This document shows, in pieces, positions 1-7,275 of a stretch of 64,000 nt of DNA (position 1 is its first letter; every line of letters begins with the position of its first letter). Below the pieces are notes generated by a model. The model made no database searches. It was not told the DNA's origin and saw only the letters and a program-made list of their open reading frames with translations. The DNA is from Flavobacterium sp. SH_e (GTDB lineage: Bacteria; Bacteroidota; Bacteroidia; Flavobacteriales; Flavobacteriaceae). The position numbers were made by a program, and so were the translations under genes. The DNA lies in contig NZ_JAOVZN010000006.1 of assembly GCF_025717045.1 (NCBI RefSeq), positions 1,071,435 through 1,135,434 of the forward strand, in the 5' to 3' direction.

Positions 1-309
1 TCTGCCAAATCTGCGAGCTAATAATTTTTTCCGCAGATTTAGCAGATTAGACAGATAAAATTTAGTCTTAAATTATTTAAACACATAGAAACATAGATTT
101 AGATTTAAATAAAAGATAAAAGAAAAAACTAGTTTTTCACAGATAGCTATGTGTATTGAAAGAAGTGAAACGCCTTTAACCACAAAGGAAAGCTATGTTT
201 CTATGTGTTTAAAATTATACTCAAAGAAAAAATAAGTCCAGTTAAAACTGAATACTGATAACTGAGACTGAAAACTATTACTTACTAACCACTTTAACTA
301 AACTATATT
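1..309. other. Intergenic region upstream of aceA with an inverted repeat
   Basis: No credible gene is visible here. The region holds a degenerate cgcagattt/agcagatt tract at about 32-52, a perfect inverted repeat with arms at 76-96 and 193-213, and a gaatactgataactgagactg-like tract near 250-275. All three resemble the dispersed intergenic repeats seen elsewhere in this window. The aceA promoter should lie here, but I could not pick a convincing TAnnTTTG element. Confidence 0.6.
76..213. repeat. Perfect 21-bp inverted repeat flanking about 96 bp
   Basis: The left arm (76-96) contains AAACACATAGAAACATAG and the right arm (193-213) is its exact reverse complement. The internal sequence is AT-rich and codes for nothing recognisable. 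The build resembles the nested-palindrome intergenic islands at 3781-4244 and 36716-36945. It is probably a non-autonomous repeat. It could fold into a long-stem hairpin in a transcript reading into aceA. Confidence 0.75.
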
Positions 310-1590
310 ATGAAAACAACAGAAGACAGAATTCAGGAATTGATTAACGATTGGATTACGAACCCGAGATGGAAAGGTGTTGAGCGTCCTTACACGGCGA
401 GTGAAGTAGTGTCGCTTCAAGGGTCATATCACATTGAGCATTCTATTGCTAAAATAGGTGCAGAGAAATTATGGAGAAAGTTAAAAAGTCAGGATTATGT
501 TGCTGGTTTAGGAGCATTGACTGGAAATCAGGCGATTCAGGAAGTCGATGCAGGTTTAGAAGCAATTTATTTAAGCGGATGGCAGGTTGCTGCCGATGCA
601 AATCTGGCAGGAGAAATGTATCCAGATCAATCGCTTTATCCTGTAAACAGTGTGCCATTGGTGGTAAAAAAGATCAATAACGCTTTACTGCGTGCCGATC
701 AGATTCAGATTGTAAATAATATTGAAGATAAAAAAGATTACCTAGTGCCAATTGTGGCCGATGCTGAAGCAGGCTTTGGAGGAAATTTAAATGCTTTCGA
801 ATTAATGAAATCGATGATTGAAGCTGGAGCTTCTGGAGTTCATTTTGAAGATCAGTTAAGTTCTGCTAAAAAGTGCGGACATCTGGGCGGAAAAGTTTTG
901 GTTCCAACGCAAGAAGCGATTAATAAACTTATTGCTGCCCGTTTGGCTTCAGATGTTATGGGAGTTTCGACTTTAATCGTTGCCCGAACAGATGCCGATG
1001 CAGCAAATTTATTGACAAGTGATGCAGATCCAAGAGATCGGAAATTCTTAACTGGAGAAAAAACAAGTGAAGGTTTCTTCTATGTAAACAACGGAATAGA
1101 ACAGGGAATCGCAAGAGGCTTGAGCTATGCACCTTATGCCGATTTAATTTGGATGGAAACCAGTAATCCGGATTTAGATTATGCAAGAAAGTTTGCAAAA
1201 GCAATGAAAAAAGAATTTCCAGATAAAATGCTGGCTTATAATTGTTCTCCGTCTTTCAATTGGGCAGCAAAATTATCAGTTGCCGAAATGGAAACGTTTA
1301 GAGAAGATTTGGCAGAAATGGGTTATAGTTTTCAATTCATCACTTTGGCAGGATTTCATGCTTTAAACACAAGTATGTTCGAATTGTCTAAAGCCTACAA
1401 AGAACGTGGAATGGCTGGCTATTCTGAATTACAGGAAAGAGAATTCGCTTTACAGCAAAACGGATTCAGAGCAGTAAAACATCAGGCTTTTGTAGGAACT
1501 TCTTATTTTGACGCGGTTCAAAATACTGTTATGCTTGGAAAATCAGCTATAACAGCAATGAAACATTCTACCGAGGTTGAGCAATTTTAA
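310..1590 (+). CDS. aceA: Isocitrate lyase
   Basis: This enzyme cleaves isocitrate to glyoxylate and succinate, the first step of the glyoxylate bypass, which allows growth on acetate and fatty acids. The 426-residue length fits the bacterial family. The signature KKCGH containing the catalytic cysteine is at residues 187-191, and a metal/substrate-binding segment DAEAGFGG lies near 151-158. The ATG at 310 is the natural start: the protein begins in the expected ICL N-terminal helix. No malate synthase gene is seen in this window. Its usual partner aceB could lie just to the left, which is an inference from related genomes. The gene ends at a strong hairpin shared with the convergent crp-like gene. 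Confidence 0.97.
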   Translation: MKTTEDRIQELINDWITNPRWKGVERPYTASEVVSLQGSYHIEHSIAKIGAEKLWRKLKSQDYVAGLGALTGNQAIQEVDAGLEAIYLSGWQVAADANLAGEMYPDQSLYPVNSVPLVVKKINNALLRADQIQIVNNIEDKKDYLVPIVADAEAGFGGNLNAFELMKSMIEAGASGVHFEDQLSSAKKCGHLGGKVLVPTQEAINKLIAARLASDVMGVSTLIVARTDADAANLLTSDADPRDRKFLTGEKTSEGFFYVNNGIEQGIARGLSYAPYADLIWMETSNPDLDYARKFAKAMKKEFPDKMLAYNCSPSFNWAAKLSVAEMETFREDLAEMGYSFQFITLAGFHALNTSMFELSKAYKERGMAGYSELQEREFALQQNGFRAVKHQAFVGTSYFDAVQNTVMLGKSAITAMKHSTEVEQF

Positions 1591-1592
1591 TT

Positions 1593-1671
1593 TTTTTTCC
1601 GCCACGAATTCACGAATTTTTATTCTCAAAGATTATAAAAAAAATAATTCGGGAATTCGTGGCGGAAAACT
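1593..1671. terminator. Bidirectional hairpin between aceA and the crp-like gene
   Basis: The arms CCGCCACGAATTC (1599-1611) and GAATTCGTGGCGG (1653-1665) are perfectly complementary over 13 bp. T-runs lie before the left arm and A/T-rich sequence lies between and after. The position between two convergent genes fits a two-way terminator. The arm sequence also recurs in degenerate form near 20583-20680, so it may be a dispersed repeat serving as a terminator. Confidence 0.75.
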
Positions 1672-2247
1672 TTACTTTTTCAAAAGACGAGCTTTCATTT
1701 TGCTGAAAAATTCAGGCGTAACACCAATGAAAGAAGCGATTTGTTTTTGAGGAACTTTATGAACTAATGTTCCGTATTTTTTAGTGAATTTTTCGAAACG
1801 TTCTTCTGCAGGCAAACTCAAGTTATCCATTAATCTTTGTTGATTCGCTACCAAAGAATTTTCAATCAAGATCCTAAAAAAACGTTCCAGCTTAGGAATT
1901 TCAAGATACAATTGCTCCTGATTTTCTTTGGATAAAGAAACTACTTCTGCTTCTTCTAAAACTTCAATAAAAAGCTGTCCTGGTTTTTGAGAAAAAAAGC
2001 TGTACATATCGCTCATCCACCAGCCTTCGCAGGCAAACGAAAGAACATGTTCGACAATATTATCATTAATATTAAAGCTTCTTAAAATTCCAGAGTTTAC
2101 AAAATAAGAATGTTTGCAGACTTCGCCAGCATTTAACAACAGTGTTTTTGCTTTATAAGTGTTGGTTTCCAGTTTAGATAAAAAAAGCGCCTGTTCTTCT
2201 GGTGTAAGAGAAACGTGTTTGGCAATGTTTTCAAGAATTAATTCCAT
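1672..2247 (-). CDS. Crp/Fnr-family transcriptional regulator
   Basis: The protein has 191 residues, the usual size for the short Bacteroidota Crp/Fnr-like regulators. Residues about 20-115 form the cyclic-nucleotide-binding-type beta roll (stretch with NAGEVCKHSYFVNSGILR). The C-terminal stretch VPQKQIASFIGVTPEFFSKM (about 164-183) is the helix-turn-helix. There is no FNR-type cysteine cluster, so oxygen sensing by an iron-sulfur centre is not supported. Its ATG overlaps the stop codon of the upstream gene (TAATG), so it is co-transcribed and probably translationally coupled with purT and the DUF6370 gene. The ligand and targets are unknown. Confidence 0.88.
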   Translation of the reverse strand: MELILENIAKHVSLTPEEQALFLSKLETNTYKAKTLLLNAGEVCKHSYFVNSGILRSFNINDNIVEHVLSFACEGWWMSDMYSFFSQKPGQLFIEVLEEAEVVSLSKENQEQLYLEIPKLERFFRILIENSLVANQQRLMDNLSLPAEERFEKFTKKYGTLVHKVPQKQIASFIGVTPEFFSKMKARLLKK

Positions 2248-2567
2248 TATTTTTTATCGTCGATTAAGGTAAATGAAGTTGCTTTAAATCTGTTTCCTTT
2301 GATTTCTCCCGTAACTAAAGCTTTACTGATTGCATTGCAAAAACCTTTTTCCGAATGTGCATCACCGTGATCGTGAATCGTAGTTCCATCTACAAAATAG
2401 CTTTTTCCGTCAATACGAATTGCTAGATCACAGCTTTTACCTTTCATTCCGAATTGGCATTCTCCGCACGAAGCTTCAACGATTGTTGGGTTGTCAAATT
2501 TCTTTTTGTCTTGCGCCTGAACAGCAATTCCAATAAAAAGGAATGTCACCAATAATATATTTTTCAT
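2247..2567 (-). CDS. Small exported cysteine-containing protein (DUF6370-like)
   Basis: This is a 106-residue protein with a signal peptide (residues 1-18, ending VQAQ) and a mature domain of about 85 residues. Cysteines occur in a CGECQFG motif, in KSCDLAIR and in GFCNA, and histidines in the stretch IHDHGDAH. This pattern suggests a metal-binding or redox-active periplasmic protein. From memory it matches the uncharacterised DUF6370 family. It sits 2 bp after purT and overlaps the regulator gene by one base, so it belongs to the same operon. No biochemical function is known to me. Confidence 0.75.
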   Translation of the reverse strand: MKNILLVTFLFIGIAVQAQDKKKFDNPTIVEASCGECQFGMKGKSCDLAIRIDGKSYFVDGTTIHDHGDAHSEKGFCNAISKALVTGEIKGNRFKATSFTLIDDKK

Positions 2568-2569
2568 AG

Positions 2570-3730
2570 TTAAGAATTTACGGTTATTAATTTTGCAGTT
2601 TCTTTGGCGCGTTCTGTTACTTCATTAATTGGAGTTGAAAGTGAATCATGGCTTAAAACAACTCCCATTCTTCGATAAGGTCTTGAAGTTGGCTTACCGA
2701 AAATCCTGAAATCGGTTTTTGGTAAAGCCGCTACTTTTTCGATTCCTGTAAAAGTTGGATTTGCAGAATCTTCTGATGCTAAAATTACGGCGCTTGCTCC
2801 AGCTTTTTCTAAAGTGATTTCGAAAATTGGAAGACTTAAAATAGCTCTTAAATGCAATTCAAATTCGTTGAAGTTTTGCGTTCCAGCCAAAGTTACCATT
2901 CCGGTATCGTGCGGACGTGGAGAAAGTTCAGAGAAATAAACGCCTTCATTGGTCAGGAAAAACTCAACACCAAAAAGTCCGGCACCGCCTAAGGCTTCCG
3001 TAATTTTTTCGGCCATATCCTGCGCTTCGTACAAATCTTTTTCTGAAACCAAAGCAGGTTGCCAGCTTTCCTGATAATCGCCTCTTTCTTGTCTGTGTCC
3101 AATTGGAGAGCAGAATAATGTAGGATTGTTATTTTGAGTAATCGTTAAAAGCGTAATTTCTGAATGAAAATCAACAAAAGCCTCCACAATCACTTCAATA
3201 ACATCACCACGCGAGCCTGCAACGGCATATTGCCATGCTTTTTCAATGTCGCTTTCAGTTTTGATTGTTGATTGTCCTTTTCCAGAAGATGACATTAAAG
3301 GTTTTACCACACAAGGAATTCCAACTTCCTGAACGGCTTTTTGCAGTTCTTCTGCTGAGGTTGCGTATTGGTATTTTGCTGTTCTTAATCCGAGTTCTTT
3401 TGCGGCTAAATCACGAATAGCTTTACGATTCATGGTAAAGTTTGCCGCTTTCGCTGAAGGAACAACGGTAATTCCCTGTTTTTCGTAATCGTAAAAACGT
3501 TCCGTGCGAATGGCTTCTATTTCGGGAACGATAAAGTCTGGTTTGTGTTTGGCTACGATTTGGTCAAGAGCTTCGCCGTCGAGCATATTAATGACCTCAA
3601 AACCGTGTGCGACTTGCATGGCTGGTGCATTTTCGTAACTGTCAACTGCGATTATGGTTTGTCCGATTCGTTGTGCGGCTATTACGAATTCTTTGCCTAA
3701 TTCGCCTGAACCTAGGAGTAATATTTTCAT
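2570..3730 (-). CDS. purT: Formate-dependent phosphoribosylglycinamide formyltransferase
   Basis: PurT makes formyl-GAR from GAR, formate and ATP in purine biosynthesis, bypassing the folate-dependent PurN step. The 386-residue length is typical. The N-terminal Rossmann-like segment begins ILLLGSGELGKEF (residues 3-15). The central ATP-grasp domain shows CVVKPLMSSSGKGQS around residues 140-155, and later the stretch AGLFGVEFFLTNEGVYFSEL carries the metal-binding acids. A signature SPRPHDTG follows it. It is the first gene of a tight three-gene operon with an exported cysteine protein and a Crp-like regulator, an unusual pairing for a purine gene. Confidence 0.96.
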   Translation of the reverse strand: MKILLLGSGELGKEFVIAAQRIGQTIIAVDSYENAPAMQVAHGFEVINMLDGEALDQIVAKHKPDFIVPEIEAIRTERFYDYEKQGITVVPSAKAANFTMNRKAIRDLAAKELGLRTAKYQYATSAEELQKAVQEVGIPCVVKPLMSSSGKGQSTIKTESDIEKAWQYAVAGSRGDVIEVIVEAFVDFHSEITLLTITQNNNPTLFCSPIGHRQERGDYQESWQPALVSEKDLYEAQDMAEKITEALGGAGLFGVEFFLTNEGVYFSELSPRPHDTGMVTLAGTQNFNEFELHLRAILSLPIFEITLEKAGASAVILASEDSANPTFTGIEKVAALPKTDFRIFGKPTSRPYRRMGVVLSHDSLSTPINEVTERAKETAKLITVNS

Positions 3731-3935
3731 TTTGGAGTTTTGTAGTGTTTAAGTAGTAAAAGTAGGGAAAAAGCTTTTTTTAACCGCAAAGTTCGCAAAG
3801 ATTTACGCAAAGAGCGCTAAATTTTTGTTTTTAAGATAAAAAAAGAACTCAAAGAATTTCTCACGCAGATTTTGCAGATTCAAGCAGATTTAATTTAATA
3901 ACCAACTTACGTTTTAGAAAAAGTAACCATACAGT

Positions 3936-4037
3936 TTGTCATTTCGAGGAACGAGAAATCACACTCGGGATTCGACAAAGATTGGCGATTTTGATTGCGG
4001 AGTTTCTAGTGCGATTTCTCGTTCCTCGAAATGACAA
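3936..4037. repeat. REP-like perfect 25-bp inverted repeat
   Basis: The arms at 3936-3960 and 4013-4037 are exact reverse complements. They contain GTCATTTCGAGGAACGAG and CTCGTTCCTCGAAATGAC respectively, separated by 52 bp. A shorter relative with the same GTCATTTC / GAAATGAC ends stands at 22017-22045. The motif resembles REP (repetitive extragenic palindrome) families mobilised in trans by TnpA-REP transposases; no such transposase is in this window. Confidence 0.75.
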
Positions 4038-4080
4038 GATTCGGGGAATTATAAACCTAAAAGTTCTTCTGAAAATATTT

Positions 4081-4170
4081 GCGTGAGGGATAGAAGTGGA
4101 AAGCCCACAGCCTGACGAAGGAAGTGCGAGGACTTGTAACGGATAGCCCGACCCGGAGGGGCACGCCCAA
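4081..4170 (+). repeat. Structured dispersed element, copy 1 (possible ncRNA)
   Basis: This copy starts GCGTGAGGGATAGAAG and ends near CACGCCC. Its first 60 bases match 7101-7160 at 53 of 60 positions with no gap. The ends GCGTG and CACGC can pair, and an internal AAGT...ACTT stem encloses a GCGAGG loop. From memory the conserved core resembles an abundant Flavobacterium intergenic element that may correspond to the flavo-1 RNA motif; I could not test that. It lies antisense to the flanking genes. Confidence 0.6.
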
Positions 4171-4251
4171 AATAAAAAGGTCCGCAAAGATTTTAAAATT
4201 AATCTTTGCGAACCTTGCGTATTTCTTTGCGTTCTTTGCGGTTAAATAATA

Positions 4252-6120
4252 TTAATGAAAATGATCTTCTTCAATCTCAAATTCAGCATCTTTTTCCCAG
4301 ATTTCCATTTCGCAGGGTTTACAGTTGAATTTTAGTTTGTATTCCAATTCTCCCTGTTTTAATACTAATGGCTCTTTTACCTTGACACCAACTATATCTT
4401 TTTGGTGAATTGGGCATTTTTTTAATTCGTATTTAATGCAATATTTAGTTGTCATTACACGAGATTTTCCTGGATCCCATTGTAATTCAAATGCTTTTTC
4501 GATTTCGGTAACACCGTGGCGTTCGTAGAATTTACGAGCGGTTTTGTTCGAAACGTTGTACATGAAATCCAATTTGGTTTCTGGATAAGGATGTGATGTT
4601 TTTACCAATTGATGCTCTTCGCGAACGTAATTTGCCAAACGAATTTCTGATAATTGTTCGAAAACATTTCTTCTCATTTCATTGATTTTTGAAATAGGAA
4701 GGAACCAATTTTCAGAGAACATTACATTGATTTCATCAGCGCTGTAAGGCGTAAAGCCTGTTTTTGCCAACTGAACTTTAATGTTTTCTTCGATCGATTC
4801 GCCTGTTTTCGTTTTTTCTTTCGGGTGTTCTAATTTTACTGTGCTTACGTTTCCGTCTTCATCGGTTGCGATTAATTCAAAACCGTTTTCGTTTTCTGTA
4901 AGTAATAAAGTCGTTCCAATTTTACGGATCGCACTGTCTTCTCTTTCAACGATTTTGATGAAAGCAGCGTCATTATTTCTATAAATAAAGGTCCCGTCTT
5001 TTATTTCTTTTAAAACGTTTGGATAAACTTTTCCGTTTTCGGCTTTGTTTACGTAGATTCCGTCGGCTTCATTGTTTTCGTTGATGAAACAAAGTCCATC
5101 ACCATTGTTTAATAATTCACCGTTTTCAATTTCGTAAGCATCTCCAATAGTTCGAATTAATTTACCAATATATTGACCTTTTGATTTTGGACTTTCCCAA
5201 GAACCAATTGAGCTATGTCTTTCGTTTACGAAATAATCAGTATAACCACGATTGAAAGTTCTGCTTAAAGTAGAATCGAAAGTATAGGTGCATTTTCCAG
5301 AAGAAGCTTTGATGTATTTATCGCTTCCTTCTAAATAGCTGTCTAGTTTTTGACGTAAATAAGAAACGTTATTTTTAACGTAAGCAACGTCTTTTAATCT
5401 TCCTTCGATCTTGAAAGAAACGATTCCAGCTTCGATCAAATTCGGGATTTGATCTGAAACGTCTAAATCTTTAATCGAAAGTAAGTGACTGTTTCTGATT
5501 AAAGTATCTCCATTTCCGTCGATTAAGTTATATGGTAAACGGCAGTTTTGCGCGCATGAACCACGGTTCGCACTACGTTCTCCGTTTGCCACACTCATAT
5601 AACAGTTTCCGCTGAATGATACGCAAAGTGCTCCCGTTACGAAGAATTCTAATTCAACATCAGCGTAATCGTAGATCTCTTTAATTTGATGCAGGTTCAA
5701 TTCACGCGCTAAAACCACACGTTTGATTCCAGCATCTTTAAGGAATTTTATTTTTTCTTTGTCACGATTATTAGCTTGTGTACTGGCATGAAGTACGATA
5801 GGAGGCAAGTCCATTTCCATAATTGCCATATCTTGAATGATCAAAGCATCGACACCAATATCGTATAATTCCCAAATCATGGCACGACACGTTTCTAATT
5901 CGTTGTCGTATAAAATGGTATTCATTACCACAAAAACCTGAGCATTAAATAAATGCGCATATTTTACTAATGCTGCAACATCTTCAATAGAGTTGTTGGC
6001 ATTAGAACGTGCTCCAAATTGTGGTGCTCCAATATATACTGCATCTGCACCGCTGTTAATAGCTGCCATTCCGCCAATTAAATCTCTTGCTGGAGCTAAT
6101 ATTTCTATTTTCTTCTTCAT
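4252..6120 (-). CDS. U32 peptidase-family protein (YegQ/RlhA-like)
   Basis: This 622-residue protein has the U32 family fold in its N-terminal half. The family signature is visible as ELEFFVTGALCVSFSGNCYM near residues 155-175, followed by the conserved cysteine stretch RGSCAQNCRLPY. Family members are annotated as peptidases, but several well-studied ones act in RNA hydroxylation (RlhA, TrhP), so an RNA-modifying role is at least as likely as proteolysis. The C-terminal region carries further paired cysteines (KYCIKYELKKCPIH and FNCKPCEMEIW), which could hold a metal or iron-sulfur centre. The gene is monocistronic, with repeat-rich spacers on both sides. Confidence 0.85.
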   Translation of the reverse strand: MKKKIEILAPARDLIGGMAAINSGADAVYIGAPQFGARSNANNSIEDVAALVKYAHLFNAQVFVVMNTILYDNELETCRAMIWELYDIGVDALIIQDMAIMEMDLPPIVLHASTQANNRDKEKIKFLKDAGIKRVVLARELNLHQIKEIYDYADVELEFFVTGALCVSFSGNCYMSVANGERSANRGSCAQNCRLPYNLIDGNGDTLIRNSHLLSIKDLDVSDQIPNLIEAGIVSFKIEGRLKDVAYVKNNVSYLRQKLDSYLEGSDKYIKASSGKCTYTFDSTLSRTFNRGYTDYFVNERHSSIGSWESPKSKGQYIGKLIRTIGDAYEIENGELLNNGDGLCFINENNEADGIYVNKAENGKVYPNVLKEIKDGTFIYRNNDAAFIKIVEREDSAIRKIGTTLLLTENENGFELIATDEDGNVSTVKLEHPKEKTKTGESIEENIKVQLAKTGFTPYSADEINVMFSENWFLPISKINEMRRNVFEQLSEIRLANYVREEHQLVKTSHPYPETKLDFMYNVSNKTARKFYERHGVTEIEKAFELQWDPGKSRVMTTKYCIKYELKKCPIHQKDIVGVKVKEPLVLKQGELEYKLKFNCKPCEMEIWEKDAEFEIEEDHFH

Positions 6121-6442
6121 TTCTAAAACTTTAGCCTTTTGTGGTATTCACGAAAAAAAGTGTGCAAAGGTCTAATAAATTATTCGAGTTTGCTAGTGAT
6201 GAAGCGATTTTTTTGAAATTGTTAACTTAATATGGGATGAATTTATTTTATTTCTAATTTACGAATTAAAATTCGTTGCTACAAAATGAATTCTTACTTC
6301 GCAAATTAATCAAGAAAGAGTCGTAGACTCAGGACATATTGTAGGGGCAGATTTTAATCTGCTTATGTAGGTTTTTTTATTAGAAACAAAAAAACCACCC
6401 GATCCGAAGACCGAGCAGTTTTCAAAAAAAAGCATGAATCGA
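6121..6442. other. Intergenic region with a small repeat
   Basis: No gene is seen. A short palindromic tract GGGCAGATTTTAATCTGC lies at about 6344-6361, preceded by the small inverted sequence GAGTCGTAGACTC near 6317-6329. Both look like dispersed intergenic repeats. The right end holds the terminator of the next minus-strand gene. The U32 promoter should lie just beyond 6120, but no clear consensus was found. Confidence 0.5.
6393..6421 (-). terminator. Terminator of the PA2169-type gene
   Basis: Read on the minus strand, an 11-bp stem (ACTGCTCGGTC / GATCGGGTGGT, with G-T pairs) closes a TTCG tetraloop and is followed by a run of T. It lies 22 bp after the stop codon of the gene ending at 6443. 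Confidence 0.8.
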
Positions 6443-6898
6443 TTAGTTTGCTCTCATTTTAATTTGTGATAAAGTATTTTGAATACTGTTTAATTGTTTC
6501 GATACAATGTAAATTTGATCGTGTTCTAAAAGATTCCCTTCGAGTGCCATTTTATATTTTTCGATTGCGGCTTCTTCACCAGTAATACAAGCATTTATAA
6601 TGGCTTCTGTATCACCTCCTGTAAATGCTGATTTTATATCAATCCATGTACGGTGTAAAACACCAAGTGGTCCGCCGCCAGAAGTATCTGTCGATTTTCC
6701 TAATTTGTTGATTTGATTTTGTAGTTCTACAATAAACAACGCTCTTTCGCGAGCATATTCAAGAAAATCGCTTTTCATTGCTGGATTTTCTACATGTTCA
6801 GCTGCATCTGTATATCCTAATTTTCCATCTTCAAGAATCGAAATTAATCCTTCTAAGGTTTTAATTGTTTCTGTTGTGGTTTCTTCTGCATTTATCAT
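6443..6898 (-). CDS. PA2169-family four-helix-bundle protein (DUF2383-like)
   Basis: This 151-residue, all-helical protein has no signal peptide. It matches from memory the PA2169/DUF2383 family of ferritin-like four-helix bundles. The acidic residues and histidine in the helices (DAAEHVENPAM near 30-40, TGEEAAIEKYKMALE near 107-120) are spaced as in ferritin-like folds, but I cannot confirm a di-iron site. Members are often linked to stress conditions. The gene stands alone with its own terminator. The function is not established. Confidence 0.78.
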   Translation of the reverse strand: MINAEETTTETIKTLEGLISILEDGKLGYTDAAEHVENPAMKSDFLEYARERALFIVELQNQINKLGKSTDTSGGGPLGVLHRTWIDIKSAFTGGDTEAIINACITGEEAAIEKYKMALEGNLLEHDQIYIVSKQLNSIQNTLSQIKMRAN

Positions 6899-7100
6899 GA
6901 CATATAATTTTTGAAATTAATATGTTACAAAGTTTGCAATTATAAAAGGCTTTGTTTTACATGATTGCAATCGAGGTTTTATAATATTGTAGAATGGGAA
7001 TTTTGAAACTGTTTTTTTGTTTGCTTCGAATTTCTCGAATTTCAACAATTTTAGAAGCTTTGGATTTTCTTTTGAAAATGATATTTCTCGTTTACAGTTT

Positions 7101-7199
7101 GCGTGAGGGATAGAAGAGGAAAGCCCAGAGTCTGATAAAAGAAGTGCGAGGACTTGTAGCAGATAGCCTCCCGATAGCTATCGGGAAAGGGACACGTCC
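7101..7199 (+). repeat. Structured dispersed element, copy 2 (possible ncRNA)
   Basis: Colinear with 4081-4170 over the first 60 bases at 53 of 60 identity. The main difference is a longer variable hairpin here, CCCGATAGCTATCGGG at about 7170-7185, where copy 1 has a short ACCCGGAGGGG. The closing stem is kept as GCGTG with CACGT, using a G-T pair. Conserved ends plus a variable inner hairpin are the pattern expected of a structured RNA or REP-like element. Confidence 0.6.
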
Positions 7200-7204
7200 A
7201 TAAA

Positions 7205-7256
7205 AAAACAGCTTAAAGTATAAAAGTGATGAAACTTTTGAACCTTAAGCCGTTTT
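7205..7256 (-). terminator. Terminator of the aspartate aminotransferase gene
   Basis: Read on the minus strand, AAAACGGCTTAA pairs with TTAAGCTGTTTT around a loop of about 28 bases and is followed by a T-run. It lies about 20 bp after the aspC stop codon. Confidence 0.65.
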
Positions 7257-7275
7257 AGTAAAACTTAGTATATTG

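Larger units (their letters stand above)
3781..4244. repeat. Outer inverted arms of the repeat island
   Basis: The left arm at 3781-3813 begins TAACCGCAAAGTTCGCAAAG. The reverse complement of 4212-4244 begins TAACCGCAAAGAACGCAAAG and stays alike for about 30 bases with a few mismatches. The two arms bracket all the inner repeats of the island. This layout suggests insertion of one element inside another, or a non-autonomous mobile unit. Confidence 0.7.
3731..4251. other. 520-bp non-coding repeat island upstream of purT
   Basis: This interval contains no credible gene. It is built from nested repeats: outer arms of gcaaag-rich sequence (3781-3813 with 4212-4244), a perfect 25-bp inverted pair (3936-3960 with 4013-4037), a structured element (4081-4170) and a 10-bp hairpin (4183-4210). 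An 82-codon open frame on the minus strand (3939-4187) consists entirely of these repeats and is not called as a gene. The purT promoter must lie at its left edge (about 3731-3780). Confidence 0.75.
6899..7275. other. Intergenic region with the second structured element
   Basis: No gene is seen in these 377 bases. The left half is the upstream region of the PA2169-type gene. The right half holds the second copy of the structured repeat (7101-7199) and then the aspartate aminotransferase terminator (7205-7256). Confidence 0.6.

Noticed and set aside
1672..2247. Assigning this Crp/Fnr protein as the regulator of the yceI palindromes
   Set aside because: It is 39 kb away, Flavobacterium genomes usually hold several such regulators, and its recognition helix cannot be matched to the site by eye.
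3939..4187. 82-codon open frame on the minus strand
   Set aside because: It is made wholly of intergenic repeats (25-bp inverted pair and the structured element), so the protein would be repeat-encoded noise.
4252..6120. Calling the U32 protein a secreted collagenase
   Set aside because: There is no signal peptide, and studied relatives act on RNA; a protease role is not supported by sequence alone.
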